From NCBI GenBank assembly GCA_029204225.1, contig CM055092.1, positions 100,902,433-100,966,432 of the forward strand: a stretch of DNA of 64,000 bases. The letters run 5' to 3'. This DNA is from Diphasiastrum complanatum. Its lineage: Eukaryota > Streptophyta > Lycopodiopsida > Lycopodiales > Lycopodiaceae. The notes below the pieces were generated by a model. The model was given only the letters and a program-made list of their open reading frames with translations. It was not told where the DNA came from and did not search any database. Shown piece by piece: positions 29,700 through 41,599 of the stretch; positions within the stretch are counted from its first letter, which is position 1; each line of letters starts with the position of its first letter. The translations under genes were made by a program, and so were the position numbers.

Positions 29700-31911
29700 T
29701 GCAGTTATTGGGGACTTTTATTGGCTTCGCGTCGAATCTTGATTAAATGATGCTGTACCTTCTCCATAAAATCGAGGAGTGCCGACAATCCACTTGGAGG
29801 TTGTCCATGATGTGAAGCGTGATTCCCAGGAGCCTCCCATCATTGCCGCACAAAAATATAAACGAGCAACCGACAGCTAATCTTTGATTTGCTCTGAGGC
29901 CATCGGCTTATTTGGATCGAATGCCAGAGGAGGGAGGCAATCATCCCATCTGGTTGCCACTAGCGCCAACAGAGTTAGATCTTTAGCAAACATTGCCGAT
30001 TGTTGCACCGTTGGATCTAGAGAGTGAACATACTCTTGTTGCTAGGCTTGTAAGGCGCGGTGGAAATCCACTGAGATGGTCCAACAGTAAGGCTGAGTAT
30101 GGATGGTGATCTTGTCCATAGCCAATCCCAAATCTTTCCATTTATTTCTTCGCGACATTGGCACGAAATAGGGATCTACCCACAATTGGCGAGGGCTGGC
30201 GACGTAACTCCTAATTGATTCGGAGTTTTCTCAAAAACAGTGATTCTCCATGCTAGCTGCTCTCCCAATGCAGGTATTTTGTCCAACTCTTTTCCGGCCT
30301 CGATCTCGGAGGTCTTAAACTTCAGAACCCATCCACCACGCGAGGACTCATGCAAATGTTGCTTTAAGAAGGTATGGATCTAGTCCTCAACATTGATAAG
30401 CCTTCTGAATAGAGGTGTTGTCCTTGATGAAGATGGACCCGCTTGTACTGCCGGTATAGTTGGCGGTTGGTCTGCTATATCTAGAGCTCCCCCCTGGTCC
30501 ATGCTCGAATCAACCCCTGTATCCATTGGTACGGCTTCTTGGCACGGAGGGGAGAATTGCGGCATGACCGGTATGGGGATTTGTGGTCCGGCTTCCAACA
30601 CTCGAGCGGTTGCCTTTTCATAGGCAATGATGGTCTCTTTAGCCTTTGCCAACTTGGTTGAAGCTGCTCCTTTGAATCTGTCAAAGTGGCCTTGAAATCC
30701 CTGAAGGGCCACTTTGTATGTCTCCACTTTTTTGAACAAATATGCAATCTCCGTCGGTGTGACAGGATGATCTGGTATTTGTGTATGAAGATACGCATCA
30801 CGCTCAAGGGTGATCACATCCAATTCACCTTGAAGCCGCGTGTGATCTTGTTCAGCCATTTGTAATTGTCCCTTTAGTAGCTGCACCTGTTGCTTTGCAT
30901 CTTGCATGGCCTTATCCACCTGATCCTGTGCGGTTGTCAAGGCATTTTGTAAGGAGCTGATGTATTCTTCCAAGCAATCAGCTTGTTGTCGGGCCAACTT
31001 CTTTTCGGCTTCAGCTCTCGATCCAACTGGAAACGTTTCTGGCTGATCAGAGTATTTTCGGACGCCAGATCAGAGATTCTCTGCTCCATTTTCTTCTTCT
31101 TATCCAGCATCGACTGGATCACTTGCGCAAGGCTTGAAACCAAACCTAGAGCATCCCTAGAATCGATGGTTGTGGAGGCGGTAGCAGCAAGAGGACTTGA
31201 TGGAGCTATACTCAGTTGGCATGGAATAGGTGCCACTACGTCTTCTTCTTCAAAAAGGTCTTCCTCTTCAAACCCTTCAGGCACCGTGGCGTCGAACTGT
31301 TTTGGTGATTTTACAGCTTTGTCGACCCGAAGTGCGGATGGACTATCTTCCGTATGAGACTGTTGGCTGACATCTTCAACACCAACAGTAGATTCATGGA
31401 TATGTCCAAATCCTCTTCCAGGGGATTGGAGTTCAAAGGGCGCAGGGCTCTGGGGCATTTCAAAAATTTCGGTGGCCCCAAGGGGGCCGGAATCATCGAA
31501 TATATCCATAAAGAACTGTGTGTTTGGTGAGGTGGCTTCGGTGTGTGGGGGTGAGGCAGCCTGGGCAGCTATGATGGGAATGGTAGGCCCAATGGTAACA
31601 AACTGTCCTTGGTTGGAAGCAGAGGCAAGGGAAGCATCAGAGGCTGGGGGAATGGGAAGTTCAGTGTGAACACCAGCAGGGGGTGGAAGCACAGCTGACG
31701 AGGTATGCCTATTATGATGTCATGACGCGGAAGGCGAGTCAGGAATAACGAGCTCGCTGCATGGACGACGACAACTATGAGAACTCGAGGCCTGGTGAGA
31801 TGACTCAGCCGGTGCTTCTTCGTAGACCGAAAGCACAAAATCCAGGTGGAAGTCATGGATTCTACTTGCTAATCTTGACATTGGTAACTTGCCACAAGAA
31901 ATTATGCACAC
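29700..31911 (-). pseudogene. element L coiled-coil protein gene, several stops
   Basis: Reading down the minus strand, with one frame change near 31010 and another near 30200, gives one continuous protein-like product. It has a proline/serine-rich N-terminus (about 31690-31320), an acidic block (EGFEEEDLFEEEDVV), and a long coiled coil (MLDKKKKMEQRISDLASENT, QADCLEEYISSLQNALTTAQ, QQVQLLKGQLQMAEQDHTRL, KVETYKVALQGFQGHFDRFK). A proline-rich spacer and a globular-looking C-terminus follow (WVLKFKTSEIEAGKELDKIP, QLWVDPYFVPMSRRNKWKDL, DLTLLALVATRWDDC, GGSWESRFTSWTTSKWIVG). Three TAG stops (30380-30382, 30042-30044, 29877-29879) sit where Gln fits. No family is recognised. It could be an unusual Gag or a captured gene. 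Confidence 0.55.
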
Positions 31912-31964
31912 GTATGAAATTGTAGCTTTGATGACCTATATGGCTGGGCTTGAACCAATTATAA

Positions 31965-33720
31965 GTTTAGCTTGGATGATGCACAGATCAAGGAGACTCA
32001 TACAAGATCAATCATCAATCTTGATGCTGTTCAAGAAGAGGTGAGGTCGAGGCTTGAGGAGGAGCAAATTCAAGCTACCACACCCAGAAGATCTACACGA
32101 GCAAGATCTGAGCCAAGGAGGCTCACATATGATGAAGAAGGATTGCAATTGGAAGGTGAAACTTCCTATCATGCACTTTTTATATCAGATGGAGAGCCTA
32201 AGGATGTCCAAGAAGCTTTTCAATCCAAATAGTGGGTTGAAGCAATGACCCAAGAATTTGAAGCCTTGATGTCAAACATGGGAGCTTGTGGAGCCACCAA
32301 ACAACATGCATGTGATTGGATGTAAGTGGGTATTCAAAATCAAGTATAATCATGATGGATCTATCAATAAGTATAAAGCAAGACTTTGTGCCAAAGGCTA
32401 TTCACAGATCAAAGGTCTTGACCATGAAGATACCTTTGCACCAGTTGCAAAGATGGTAACAATTCGAATACTCATCTTTCTTGCATGTTTTCACAAATGG
32501 AGTATGTTCCAGCTTGATGTTTCTAATGCATTTCTCAATGGTTACCTTGAGGAGGAGATTTATATGGAGCAGCCTCCAGGTTTTGTGAAGGAAGGTGATG
32601 AATCAAAAGTTTGTCTTTTGTTCAAAAGTCTGTACGGACTGAAACAGGCACCAAGGTCTTGGTATGCAAGGCTCAATTCCTATCTCATATCACTCGGATT
32701 TTGTCTAAGTGAATATGACCCTTCTCTGTATTATAAGTTTGTAGATAACTTTGTAATTATTCTCCTCATCTATGTAGATGATATCATTCTTTGTGAAAAC
32801 AATGAGAAGTTAGTTGAAGAAACTAAGCATGCACTTGGTACTGAGTTTAAGATGCAAGACTTAGGAGTTCTTCACTATATTCTAGGCCTTGAAATATATT
32901 TTTGGAAAGGTCATGCATTTATAAGCCAAAGTAGATATGCACTTTCCATGCTCAGGAAATTTCATATGGAGAATTGTAAAGGCATAGATACACCTATGGA
33001 GCACACTGTAAAATTTCCTATTAAAGATGATGAAAAATCCTTTGAGGACATCACTCTTTATAGGAGTCTTATTGGCTTACTTATTTGGTTAACAGTGACT
33101 AGGCTTGATCTAAGCTTTTGTGTTCATAAGCTAAGTCAACACATGCAGGATCCTAAGTTATATCACTGGAAGTTGGCTAAAAGAGTCTTGAGGTATATAT
33201 CTTCTACCTTGGATTATGGACTATTCTATGAAGGAGAAGATCTGACTTTGATTGCTTTTTCAGATTCAGATTTTGCAGGAGACAGGTTGGATAGGAAATC
33301 CACAAGTGCTTAAGGAAATTTGGTTTCTTGGCTATCAAAGAAGCAGACAACTATTTCCTTATCATTCTATGAAGCTGAATACAAATCTCTTACAACCATA
33401 ACAAAGGAGGTTTTATGGATCAAAAGGCTACTTTTGGAGCTAAAGTGTTATGCAGATGAAGATTTACCAATTATCAAGAATGATAACATTTCTGCTTAGG
33501 CTCTTGCAAATAATCCAGTCTTTCATGCAAGAAGCAAGTATATTGAAGTGGCTCATCATTTTGTAAGAGAAAAAGTCATTGGGAGAGAGATCTCATTGGA
33601 GCATGTTTCATCTTCGGATTGTGTTGCAGATCTTCTCACCAAACCTCTACTCAAGAATGTATTTATGAAGATGAGGTCAAACCTTGGCCTAATTTCGAAG
33701 TCTTTGTTGATAGGAACATA
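31965..33720 (+). pseudogene. copia F reverse transcriptase and RNase H
   Basis: Contains the linker (TPRRSTRARSEPRRLTYDEE), then RT: GCKWVFKIKYNHDGSINKYK, ARLCAKGYSQIKGLDHEDTF, FQLDVSNAFLNGYLEEEIYM, KSLYGLKQAPRSWYARLNSY, the catalytic LLIYVDDIILCEN, EFKMQDLGVLHYILGLEI, and YRSLIGLLIWLTVTRLDLSF. RNase H follows (LIAFSDSDFAGDRLDRKSTS, then FYEAEYKSLTTITKEVLWIK, NPVFHARSKYIEVAHHFVRE, SDCVADLLTKPL). An uninterrupted 341-residue frame (32288-33313) covers RT and half of RNase H. Stops at 32230-32232 (TAG), 33311-33313 (TAA) and 33497-33499 (TAG) kill it. It is the best-preserved RT in the window. Confidence 0.93.
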
Positions 33721-33736
33721 AATTTTAAGGAGGAGG

Positions 33737-34441
33737 TGTGAAGATTATTAAAATATTATCTTCCTATCTCGAGTTTGGGGTCATGTCCATGGTGATTTCC
33801 ACTAAATTTCATGTTGTACATAAAAGGAGTGTGAATTGAGCACATATCCTTCTAGTGTAGCTCGGATTTGAGTTAGATAGGTTCAATTATAATGACATGC
33901 AGATGTTTAGATAACATGCAAAGTCTTACTATATGCATGCAAGCCACATGCAATCAATGCATGCAACATGCAAAGTAGTTTCTGTGATCTACACATGTCT
34001 AGGCAGTTTTATGAGTTGACATGCAGTACATGCAACATACATGCATGCAGTTACACATTTGGGTTTCTGGTAGGTGAATTAGTTCAGTTAAGTGGAATTC
34101 GAGTCTCTCTCATGTAGGGAAAGCTGGGCATGTTTTGCCACATTGTGAATATTGAAATTTTGGTGTTTTGGACTCATTCTCTCTCTACCCGAGTTTTCTA
34201 TGCTTGATTTTCTTTCTCTACCCGAGAGCAGCCTCTTTTTCCCATACTGAACACTCAGAATTATTTAAGACATTCATTTCTCATAGTGAAGAGTTAGATT
34301 TTTTCATCAGATGTATGCCATTGTGTTCTTGCCTTAGATTTTTCAAGCATACTGTTCTTTGATCAATCTTGTGCAATCACAACACCTCAGTAAGATCCTG
34401 TAGGGTGTGTGGTGAAGTTCACACGTGCTAAAAACTTCACA
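33737..34441 (+). repeat. copia F 3' LTR
   Basis: Starts TGTGAAGATTATTAAAAT after the purine tract AAGGAGGAGG and ends CTAAAAACTTCACA. The LTR ends form the short inverted repeat TGTGAAG/CTTCACA. It contains repeated ATGCATGCA/ACATGCAA words (33890-34060), giving a local tandem-like patch. Confidence 0.85.
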
Positions 34442-34639
34442 TAACAGACTGCTCCAAAGAATTATATCCTCTAATAGCCCCACCTCTCATGTTTCTCCCA
34501 CCTCTTGTTCTACCCCTCCAACCAATGCGTCCTCTAACAGCCCCTACCTTAGGTCTTTTATGAGGATTATCTTAGTAGCTTTTTAATAAAGCAACCAGTT
34601 TAATGGCTCTTTCAATAAAGTTTAAGCCTTTTCCATTGA

Positions 34640-35450
<811 letters not shown>

Positions 35451-35519
35451 TCAAATGTAACCTGTAGAAAAATTGCAATGTTGCTACAATCTGGGTTTTT
35501 TTACTCGTATTTTTGCACA

Positions 35520-35890
35520 GCTGAAAAATGCGAAAAATCCGACATTGTGTTTTTGCACTAAGTTTTCTGACAGGCGACACTGCAGTTTTATACAGGTTTC
35601 TACACAGGCAAAAAACCCGACACTGCAGTTTTATACGAGTTTCTACACAGGCAAAAATTGCGAAAAACCCGACACTGCATTTTTTTACATGCAGTTTTCA
35701 ACAGGCGAAAAAGGCAAAAAACCCAACACTGTGTTTTTACATGGGTTTTCTGACAGGCAAAAAATACAACACTTGCTTTAAAAAAGCCGAAGGTGTCCTA
35801 CAGATAAAGACCGTGTCTTACAAATCTCGAAGGTGTCTTCCAAACGCCGAAGGTGTCTTACAAATCTCGAAGGCTGTCCTCAAGTAAAGG
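35520..35890. repeat. two adjacent short tandem-repeat arrays
   Basis: At about 35525-35770 a 50-60-base unit with the words GCAAAAAACCCGACACTG, TTTTACA and TTTCTACACAGGC recurs about five times with changes. At about 35788-35880 a shorter unit of about 28 bases (CCGAAGGTGTC, TTACAAATCTCGAAGG) recurs about four times. They lie at the left side of the copia E LTR-like region. Confidence 0.65.
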
Positions 35891-36693
35891 AAAAGGCCAA
35901 AAGGCCAAAGGGTGTCGCATTTCCAGTCTGCAAAAATACACAGACTTTCGCTATCAGACCAGAAAGCCTTCACGCTCCATCAATGAACTAATCAGTTTTA
36001 CAACTGTTATCAATCTTGTAGTTGTAAAGTTAAGCTAGTACAAGATTCTTCAGCTGATATGTATATATACATGTAATTGATCGAGGGCAGAGATAGGTGA
36101 GATGATAGATGAGAAGATTATGATACGTAAGGTCAGATAGCGGAGAACGCCTTTTATCAATAGCTGACTCCTTAGAGTTAGTGATTATATAGAGAGAGAG
36201 AATTCAGAACTTGAGCAATTGTTCTTGGATTTGTAAGTAGGATCACACGCTTATCAGCACAATTGTATTGTGGTCTGATTGTTGTTTTTACAACCTTTCA
36301 TTATACAAATTCGCTATTGTTCTACTTCATTGCATTCTTGTTGAATGATAACTCTCACTCCCTTTTACACAAACACCATTATCAGAGAATTGTATGGCTG
36401 TCTACGATGCCTAAATTGATTTTACATTCTCTTAATATCAACTTATCAGTATTAGAGGATTGCATGGCTGTCTCAGACGCCTAATTGTTTTTGCAATCTT
36501 TCTTTCACGACAGTCTATGACTCCTACACTGATAATCTGATTTCACACACAAAGAACTGCTCGTAACTCCATTCTCCAAGTAATCCACGATCCTGCTGGT
36601 TATAACAATTTGTTTTTCTCCCAATAGAAGTGGTATTAGTGCTGATATCTATTTCTGCCCATAGAGTGATATCAGTGCTTGCTTCCACAGAAG

Positions 36694-38025
36694 TGGTATC
36701 AGAGCATCTTCTCCCACAATGTCCAGTTGGTGAAGTCGAATAGTCGATGTTGGATGTCCGATGAATAGTCGTCGTCGGATGAGTCGATATTTTTGACGAA
36801 TAGTCGAGGTTGGCCGAATAGTTGAAGGGTGGCCGAATAGTCGGTGTCGGCTCAGTCGACAGAACATTGTTATCGATTTCTTTGTATTTCTGTAGACTGT
36901 CAAGAAACAAGTGTATTTCTGAAGAGTATGCGTCTATACAAGTATTTACAATAGCTAGTGAATGGATCTAGATTAGCAGAGTGCCAGAACCCAAGGAACA
37001 AATCAACACAGAACAAACAGGAGAACAACAATAATTCGTCCTACGTCGAGGAGCCCGAGAGCTCGAAGGTGGGCGAAGAAAGAACGAACAGAAATTGTTC
37101 GACCACCTACATCTGTGAAGATGTGTATGCAGCATCGACGTCTGACACACATGAGGTAATCCTAGATTCAGGAGCCACCTCACACTTCGTGACATCAAGA
37201 CGAATAATGTCTGATTTCAGAAGTGCAGATCCTTCAAGATTCATAGTTCTTGGAGATGGATCTAAACATCAAGTGAACGACATTGGTTCACTATGGCTCA
37301 ACACCAACGGTAGGGACAGACGACTCGAAGACGTTCTATTCGTGCCAACTCTGCAGCAAGACTTGCTCTCTGTAGCAAGAATAGCAGATGTAGGAATGCG
37401 TGTGATGTTTTCTAACGAAGCATGCAACGTGATTGACGCCAGTACCAGTACTCTCATCGCTCAAGGCAGAAGGAAAGGAAACCTATATCATCTAAAGGTA
37501 CGCCTACCTGAAGATCAGGTGCATCAAACTCATGACGACTCGCCAGACACTCTATGGCACAGAAGACTCTGCCACATGAACTCAATGTCACTTTACCAGG
37601 CAAGTCATCATGGAGCGATAACAGGGGTCAACATCTCAAATGCAACCAGTTTGACCACCTGTGATGCATGTTTGAAAGGCAAGATGTTGCGCACTCCATT
37701 CGTCAAAGACTCCTATAGAACGGCAAAGATTCTGGAGCTAGTGCATTTTGACATCTGTGGACCATTCACCGTGATCTCAGTAGGAGGTTCAAAATACTAT
37801 ATAACCTTCATTGATGACTATAGCAAATTTGCCAGAGTGTACTTTATTCAGAATAAATCTGAAGCACTCGATAAATTCATAGAATATGTGAATTGGGCAG
37901 AGAGATGTACAGGCAACAAGGTGAAGCAGATCAGAACAGATTGAGGTGGCGAATACATCTCGAATCGCTTCACTGACTTCTACAATGATCGTGGTATCAT
38001 TAGAAAGTCACTTCCCTTTGCTTCT
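36694..38025 (+). mobile_element. Ty1/copia element E, 5' part
   Basis: Plus-strand copia with a primer-binding site TGGTATCAGAGC at 36694-36705, a short spacer, protease, pre-integrase and integrase start. Gag is missing except for a polar stretch before the protease. It breaks off at about 38025. The presumed 5' LTR lies upstream (roughly 35900-36690) but I cannot fix its ends. Two further near-copies of the primer-binding motif precede the real one (GTGGTATTAGTGC at 36628, GTGATATCAGTGC at 36666). Confidence 0.75.
36958..38024 (+). pseudogene. copia E protease, pre-integrase and integrase start
   Basis: A 328-residue frame (36958-37944) contains a polar gag remnant, the protease active site EVILDSGATSHFVTSRRIMS, FIVLGDGSKHQVNDIGSLWL, FVPTLQQDLLSVARIADVGM, the pre-integrase zinc region (LWHRRLCHMNSMSLYQAS, CDACLKGKMLRTPF) and the integrase core start (ILELVHFDICGPFTVISVGG, YYITFIDDYSKFARVYFI). 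The catalytic DSG of the protease and the first integrase Asp (HFDICGP) are intact. A TGA at 37942-37944 follows IRTD, where families have an Arg (RGGEY), consistent with CGA to TGA. Frame continues GGEYISNRFTDFYNDRGI and ends at 38025. Confidence 0.92.
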
Positions 38026-38310
38026 ATGCAATATATCTTTCAAGATGCTAATAGACCTACCTCTATTTCATATAAAGTTATTTTATCACAAATTTTGCCT
38101 ATACTGTATATTTGCTTTAATGAAAATGAGGTTGTTGTTCAAATGTACAACGTCCTATCGACTTTCAAAAAGAATGGATTCAGGGAAGACACATTATGCA
38201 GACATGTGTTCAAATTTTCAAGCGATAAATTTTCTATGAGCAGGTGTTGTTGACAAAAACAAGGTCGTTACTTGGTAAGCATATAACATAGACAGTTTGG
38301 CAAAGAAGTA

Positions 38311-38592
38311 GCCGTGATAGATGGAGGTTCAAGAGTTAAAATTGATGTCAACAAAGCTATGTGCAAAGTGGGGCCTTACCAAGATAAAACTTGCAACTTT
38401 TGCCATTAAGCTAGCTGATTAAACGATAGTGCCAAATGACAGTCCGTCCTAAGGGAATGGTAGAAGATATACTTGTCAAAATTGCTGGAGTGTAGTTTGT
38501 CATCACTTTTGTAGTGATGGACTTACCTGACGCACCAAATGTATATCGTGTCTTATTGGGCCACTGCAATGAAAACTGTGACCAGATTGGCA
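38311..38592 (+). pseudogene. gypsy-type aspartic protease fragment
   Basis: The plus strand reads AVIDGGSRVKIDVNKAMCKV and GPYQDKTCNF. After a frame change it reads PKGMVEDILVKIAG, a TAG, FVITFVVMDLPDAPNVYRVL and LGHC. This is the retropepsin layout of gypsy elements of the Athila/Tat kind (D-x-G-S-x-V-N...G-x-V-E-D-V-x-V-K-I...F-V-V-M-D...L-L-G-R). The TAG is again where Gln or another long residue is expected. No RT follows. It is a scrap of a gypsy family different from the chromoviruses G and H. Confidence 0.6.
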
Positions 38593-38879
38593 ATAGGAAG
38601 AAAATTGAGAAGTGTTAAAATAGTTGTGTTTGCTATGGCAAAAATGAAAGTCTGGCTGAACTTATAGTGAGAATTTATTTTCAGAACCGTTTCATAAGAT
38701 GACTTCCAGTAGATTATAGAGATTTATGAGACTCATAGACATTTTGTATCTACTGGTTGATTAGTTATTCTGTTTATTGCATTAGTGTGTATCTCAAATC
38801 GTCTATATGATATCTGTATTAACTTTGATATCCTTGGCATGAGAGGATTGTTAATAAAGTTAATTTTTCATATACTTAT

Positions 38880-40130
38880 TGCAAATATGCTACTTTTTTA
38901 ATTTATTTTTTTTAGTTGTCATATTTTGTATCGGCTTTCTATGTTGCTTTAGGTTTTTTTGTTGATTTAGGGTCTTTTTGTTTGGTCCTTGGTTTCTATT
39001 ATGAACCTTGTATGTGTGTTTGTTGGCTTTCCGTTTGTTACGGTCTGATTGAGTTTTTTGGTGTGGGTTATGTTTTGTTTCCCTTCGGATTCTTTGGTGG
39101 GCTTGGTTTGGTTTCACTTTTCTTATGCTTTCGATGGCTTCCCCCTTTTTTTCCCTTGTCCTTTTTCCTCTCTCTGGCTCGGTGGTAACTGCTTGGCACG
39201 CGTTGCCCTCTTTTCTGGGTCCTCTCTATGCTACGTGCTGCTGGTTTCTGTTCCCTCATGGATTGGCGGTCTCTTGGTGTTGTTTGGTGGATGGTTCCTT
39301 TCTGGTGGTTTGCCTTGGCGTGGTCTTGGAGGAGTTTTTGTGGCGTTGTTTCTCTGGTTTGCTACTTTTTTGGGTGTTTTGATCGGTGTCTGCTGTTGGT
39401 TTTGCCTGTATATAACTCTCCTTCGTTTGGTTTGGGGTGTATTGCACCCTGGTTCGTGCTTCTTGGTCCTTCTTTGTGGTGGTGGTTGATGCTGCGGGTT
39501 GCGCCTAAGGTCTGTTCCTCTAGCCTTTGTTTGTTTGCTCCTCTCTTGCTGCGTTTCCTGCTTCTGACCGATGAATTTCCTTGTACTTCAAAATAGGGTA
39601 AGCTGTGCTACAAAACAATTTCAGCTAATGTTGTTTTAACATTTTTTCTGGCTTACGTTGTTTCTGTCTTTATTATTGGCTGTTTCTTATGTTGTGTGTT
39701 GGTTTGAATGCTCTTGTTTTGGAATGGTTTCTGGTTTTTTCTGCTTCTGTATTTCTCTCGCTTTGTGGTGTTTGGCCTTTTTTCCGGTTTGATCTGGTTT
39801 TCTTTTGTGGCTTTCTCTCTTTTCTTACTTTTTTACTGTCTATAGTATAAGTTCTGTGGCTGGTTTGTTCTTATTTTGCAGGTAGTTCGTGCTGTGTATT
39901 TTCTCTTCTATTGTGTAGCTGTGGCTAACTTGATAGCTACATGTGTTGAGTTCGTTTTTTATTCCAGATTTCATTTGTTTGGGTATGCTATGATACCTTT
40001 AGTTCTCTGGTTTTTTCGGGACTGTGAATTGTTTTTTTACAGTCTTCCTTTCTTGTGTTACTTTCTTACTTATTTAGTGTGTTCGTGTTGAATTGTACTT
40101 TTTTTGATCGTGGTAGAGGTGGTTCAGGCT
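38880..40130. other. T/G-rich, A-poor strand-skewed tract
   Basis: For about 1.2 kb the plus strand is rich in T and G and poor in A, quite unlike the sequence on either side. Words such as GGTTT, TTTGGT, CTTTTT and TGGTTT dominate. Because A is rare, long open frames appear on several frames (for example 39049-39489), all hydrophobic and unlike known proteins, so I list none as genes. It lies just upstream of the repeat R intron-like segment and might be part of a transcribed unit with a polypyrimidine-rich intron. Confidence 0.55.
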
Positions 40131-40640
40131 GGGTATATACAAAAATGATATGCTACTTTTACAAAACTGTGTTGCTACCTATGTATATTGCCGTAAGGAC
40201 ATGAATACAAAATGTTGGTATACGTTGATACTTAATTTTTTCCTGGATAGCATAACTGTTAACTAGCTTACCATCATTTGATACTTTACTACTGGTAGAG
40301 TAAGCTTTATGGCTGAAATTTATTTATTTATGTGGTCATAAGAGAGGTGGATCAGAGTATTTATACAAGTCTGTTACGCTTATATGACAAAAAATGTAGC
40401 TACCCGTGTAAACTTCCTTAGTGACATGGATAACAACTGAAGGTATGCATTGATACCTGTAGTTCCCACAGAATACACCTTGTTCTAACTTGGTTTTTTC
40501 TTGTGGATGGATGCAGGTTAGTATACCTTCTTCTTCAGTTTTTTACCGGGATGTATTGGTACATTCTGTTTTTTTTAAGCAAAAATGCTTATAAATGATG
40601 CAAAATTATTTTACTATATTTTGTCTTTCATGGTGTTATA
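40110..40640 (+). repeat. repeat family R, middle part, with an internal tandem copy
   Basis: 40514-40640 is the inverted match of 34650-34772 (GTTAGTATACCTTCTTCTTC, GATGCAAAATTATTTTACTA). Just before it, 40115-40230 and 40345-40455 are diverged copies of one segment (GAGAGGTGGATCAG.., ATATGACAAAA.., GTTGCTACC.., GACATGAATA.., TGCATTGATACC). The exon-like end ...GGATGGATGCAG sits at 40500-40513. Confidence 0.5.
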
Positions 40641-40684
40641 ATTGTTTTTGTCATGCTAAATCTTATGTGATGAATGTCTAGTAA

Positions 40685-40788
40685 AACAACACACAACACA
40701 CATTGCGCACACCTTCAAAAACACACACACACACACACACACACACTTTCGAGCTCTCTCTCTCTCTCTCACACACCCTAAACCCTAA

Positions 40789-40822
<34 letters not shown>

Positions 40823-41000
40823 CCTAAGCCTACAGCCTATTCCTAATCCACAACCCACACACACTATTTAAACACACGCATACACACACTCATACACCCT
40901 CCATAAACACGCACATGGCACACACACAACACACACACACACAACACATGCACATACACACTCGCGCGCGCGCACACACACACAAAACCATTAGGGCACG
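40685..41000. repeat. compound CA-rich microsatellite region
   Basis: Interrupted (CA)n, (CT)n and CACG runs, including short telomere-like CCCTAAACCCTAAACCC at 40776-40792. Open frames here are artefacts. Confidence 0.85.
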
Positions 41001-41599
41001 CACACACACGCATGTCCAAAAATGCATTCTCTCTAGAAAAATGAAATTTTTGTAACATGCTCTAGAAAGTTGCGCAAGATTAAAAAAAATGTCCATTTTT
41101 AATCTGCAGAGAGACGGATGAATATACATTAAATTCTTCCAAGGGGTTGGCTTGGAAAATATGTGTACATGACATAGAAGAATGTTGTAATATTCAAAAC
41201 ACTTAATTTGAAAAAATCCAAAGACAAGTAATGATTTGATAGCTGGTAATTGGTGTTAGATTGGAAAGCATAATTCTAGGACAAATTTGTTTGGTTAATT
41301 GTGTTGTCTAATACAATAGAATAATAATTGTCAAGAAATTTTATCATGTTAGATTTCTTCATGTGAACTCAATAACAAACTGGTATTTAGCAATTTCAGA
41401 TTTACAAGTCCAAACTCCTCTTCGTTGGCATTGCCCAAATTTATGATTGAGATTATGAATTGAGCGGTGAAGGCAGATGCGTCGCCTGCAAATTTTTCCA
41501 CTAGCAAATGAAATGCAGTGAGCTCTACCGATAGTGTAAATTCCTGCATTTCTAAAGATGTGTTACATAACACCAAAGCGAATAAGTGCACGGCCTACA

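Larger units (their letters stand above)
28953..31911 (-). mobile_element. LTR element L carrying a coiled-coil gene and no visible pol
   Basis: Minus-strand element with a 3' LTR (28953-29654) and a purine tract (GGTGGGGGATAC, 29655-29668). Its internal region is taken up by one long decayed coding region (29700-31911) of coiled-coil type. No protease, integrase, RT or RNase H motif is visible. The 5' side is cut at about 31950, where copia F sequence begins. The LTR has a TATA-like CTATAAGAAGG and AATAAAG signals, as expected for an LTR. It may be a non-autonomous element that encodes only a structural protein or has captured a host gene. Confidence 0.6.
31960..34441 (+). mobile_element. 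Ty1/copia element F, 3' half with LTR
   Basis: Plus-strand copia beginning in the linker before RT (about 31965) and continuing through RT, RNase H, a purine tract (33727-33736) and a 3' LTR (33737-34441). Gag, protease and integrase are lost at the junction with element L. Its 3' end lies in a region that looks like the end of a minus-strand gene (34445-34850). Confidence 0.9.

Noticed and set aside
39049-39596. Hydrophobic 146- and 122-residue frames that look like membrane proteins
   Set aside because: The T/G-rich, A-poor composition opens several frames at once and yields Phe/Leu/Val/Gly by chance. No start context or homology is recognisable.
41349-41591. An 80-residue minus frame with plausible protein composition
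   Set aside because: It lies next to or within the LTR of copia relic I and matches nothing I recognise; neither a splice site nor a domain supports it.
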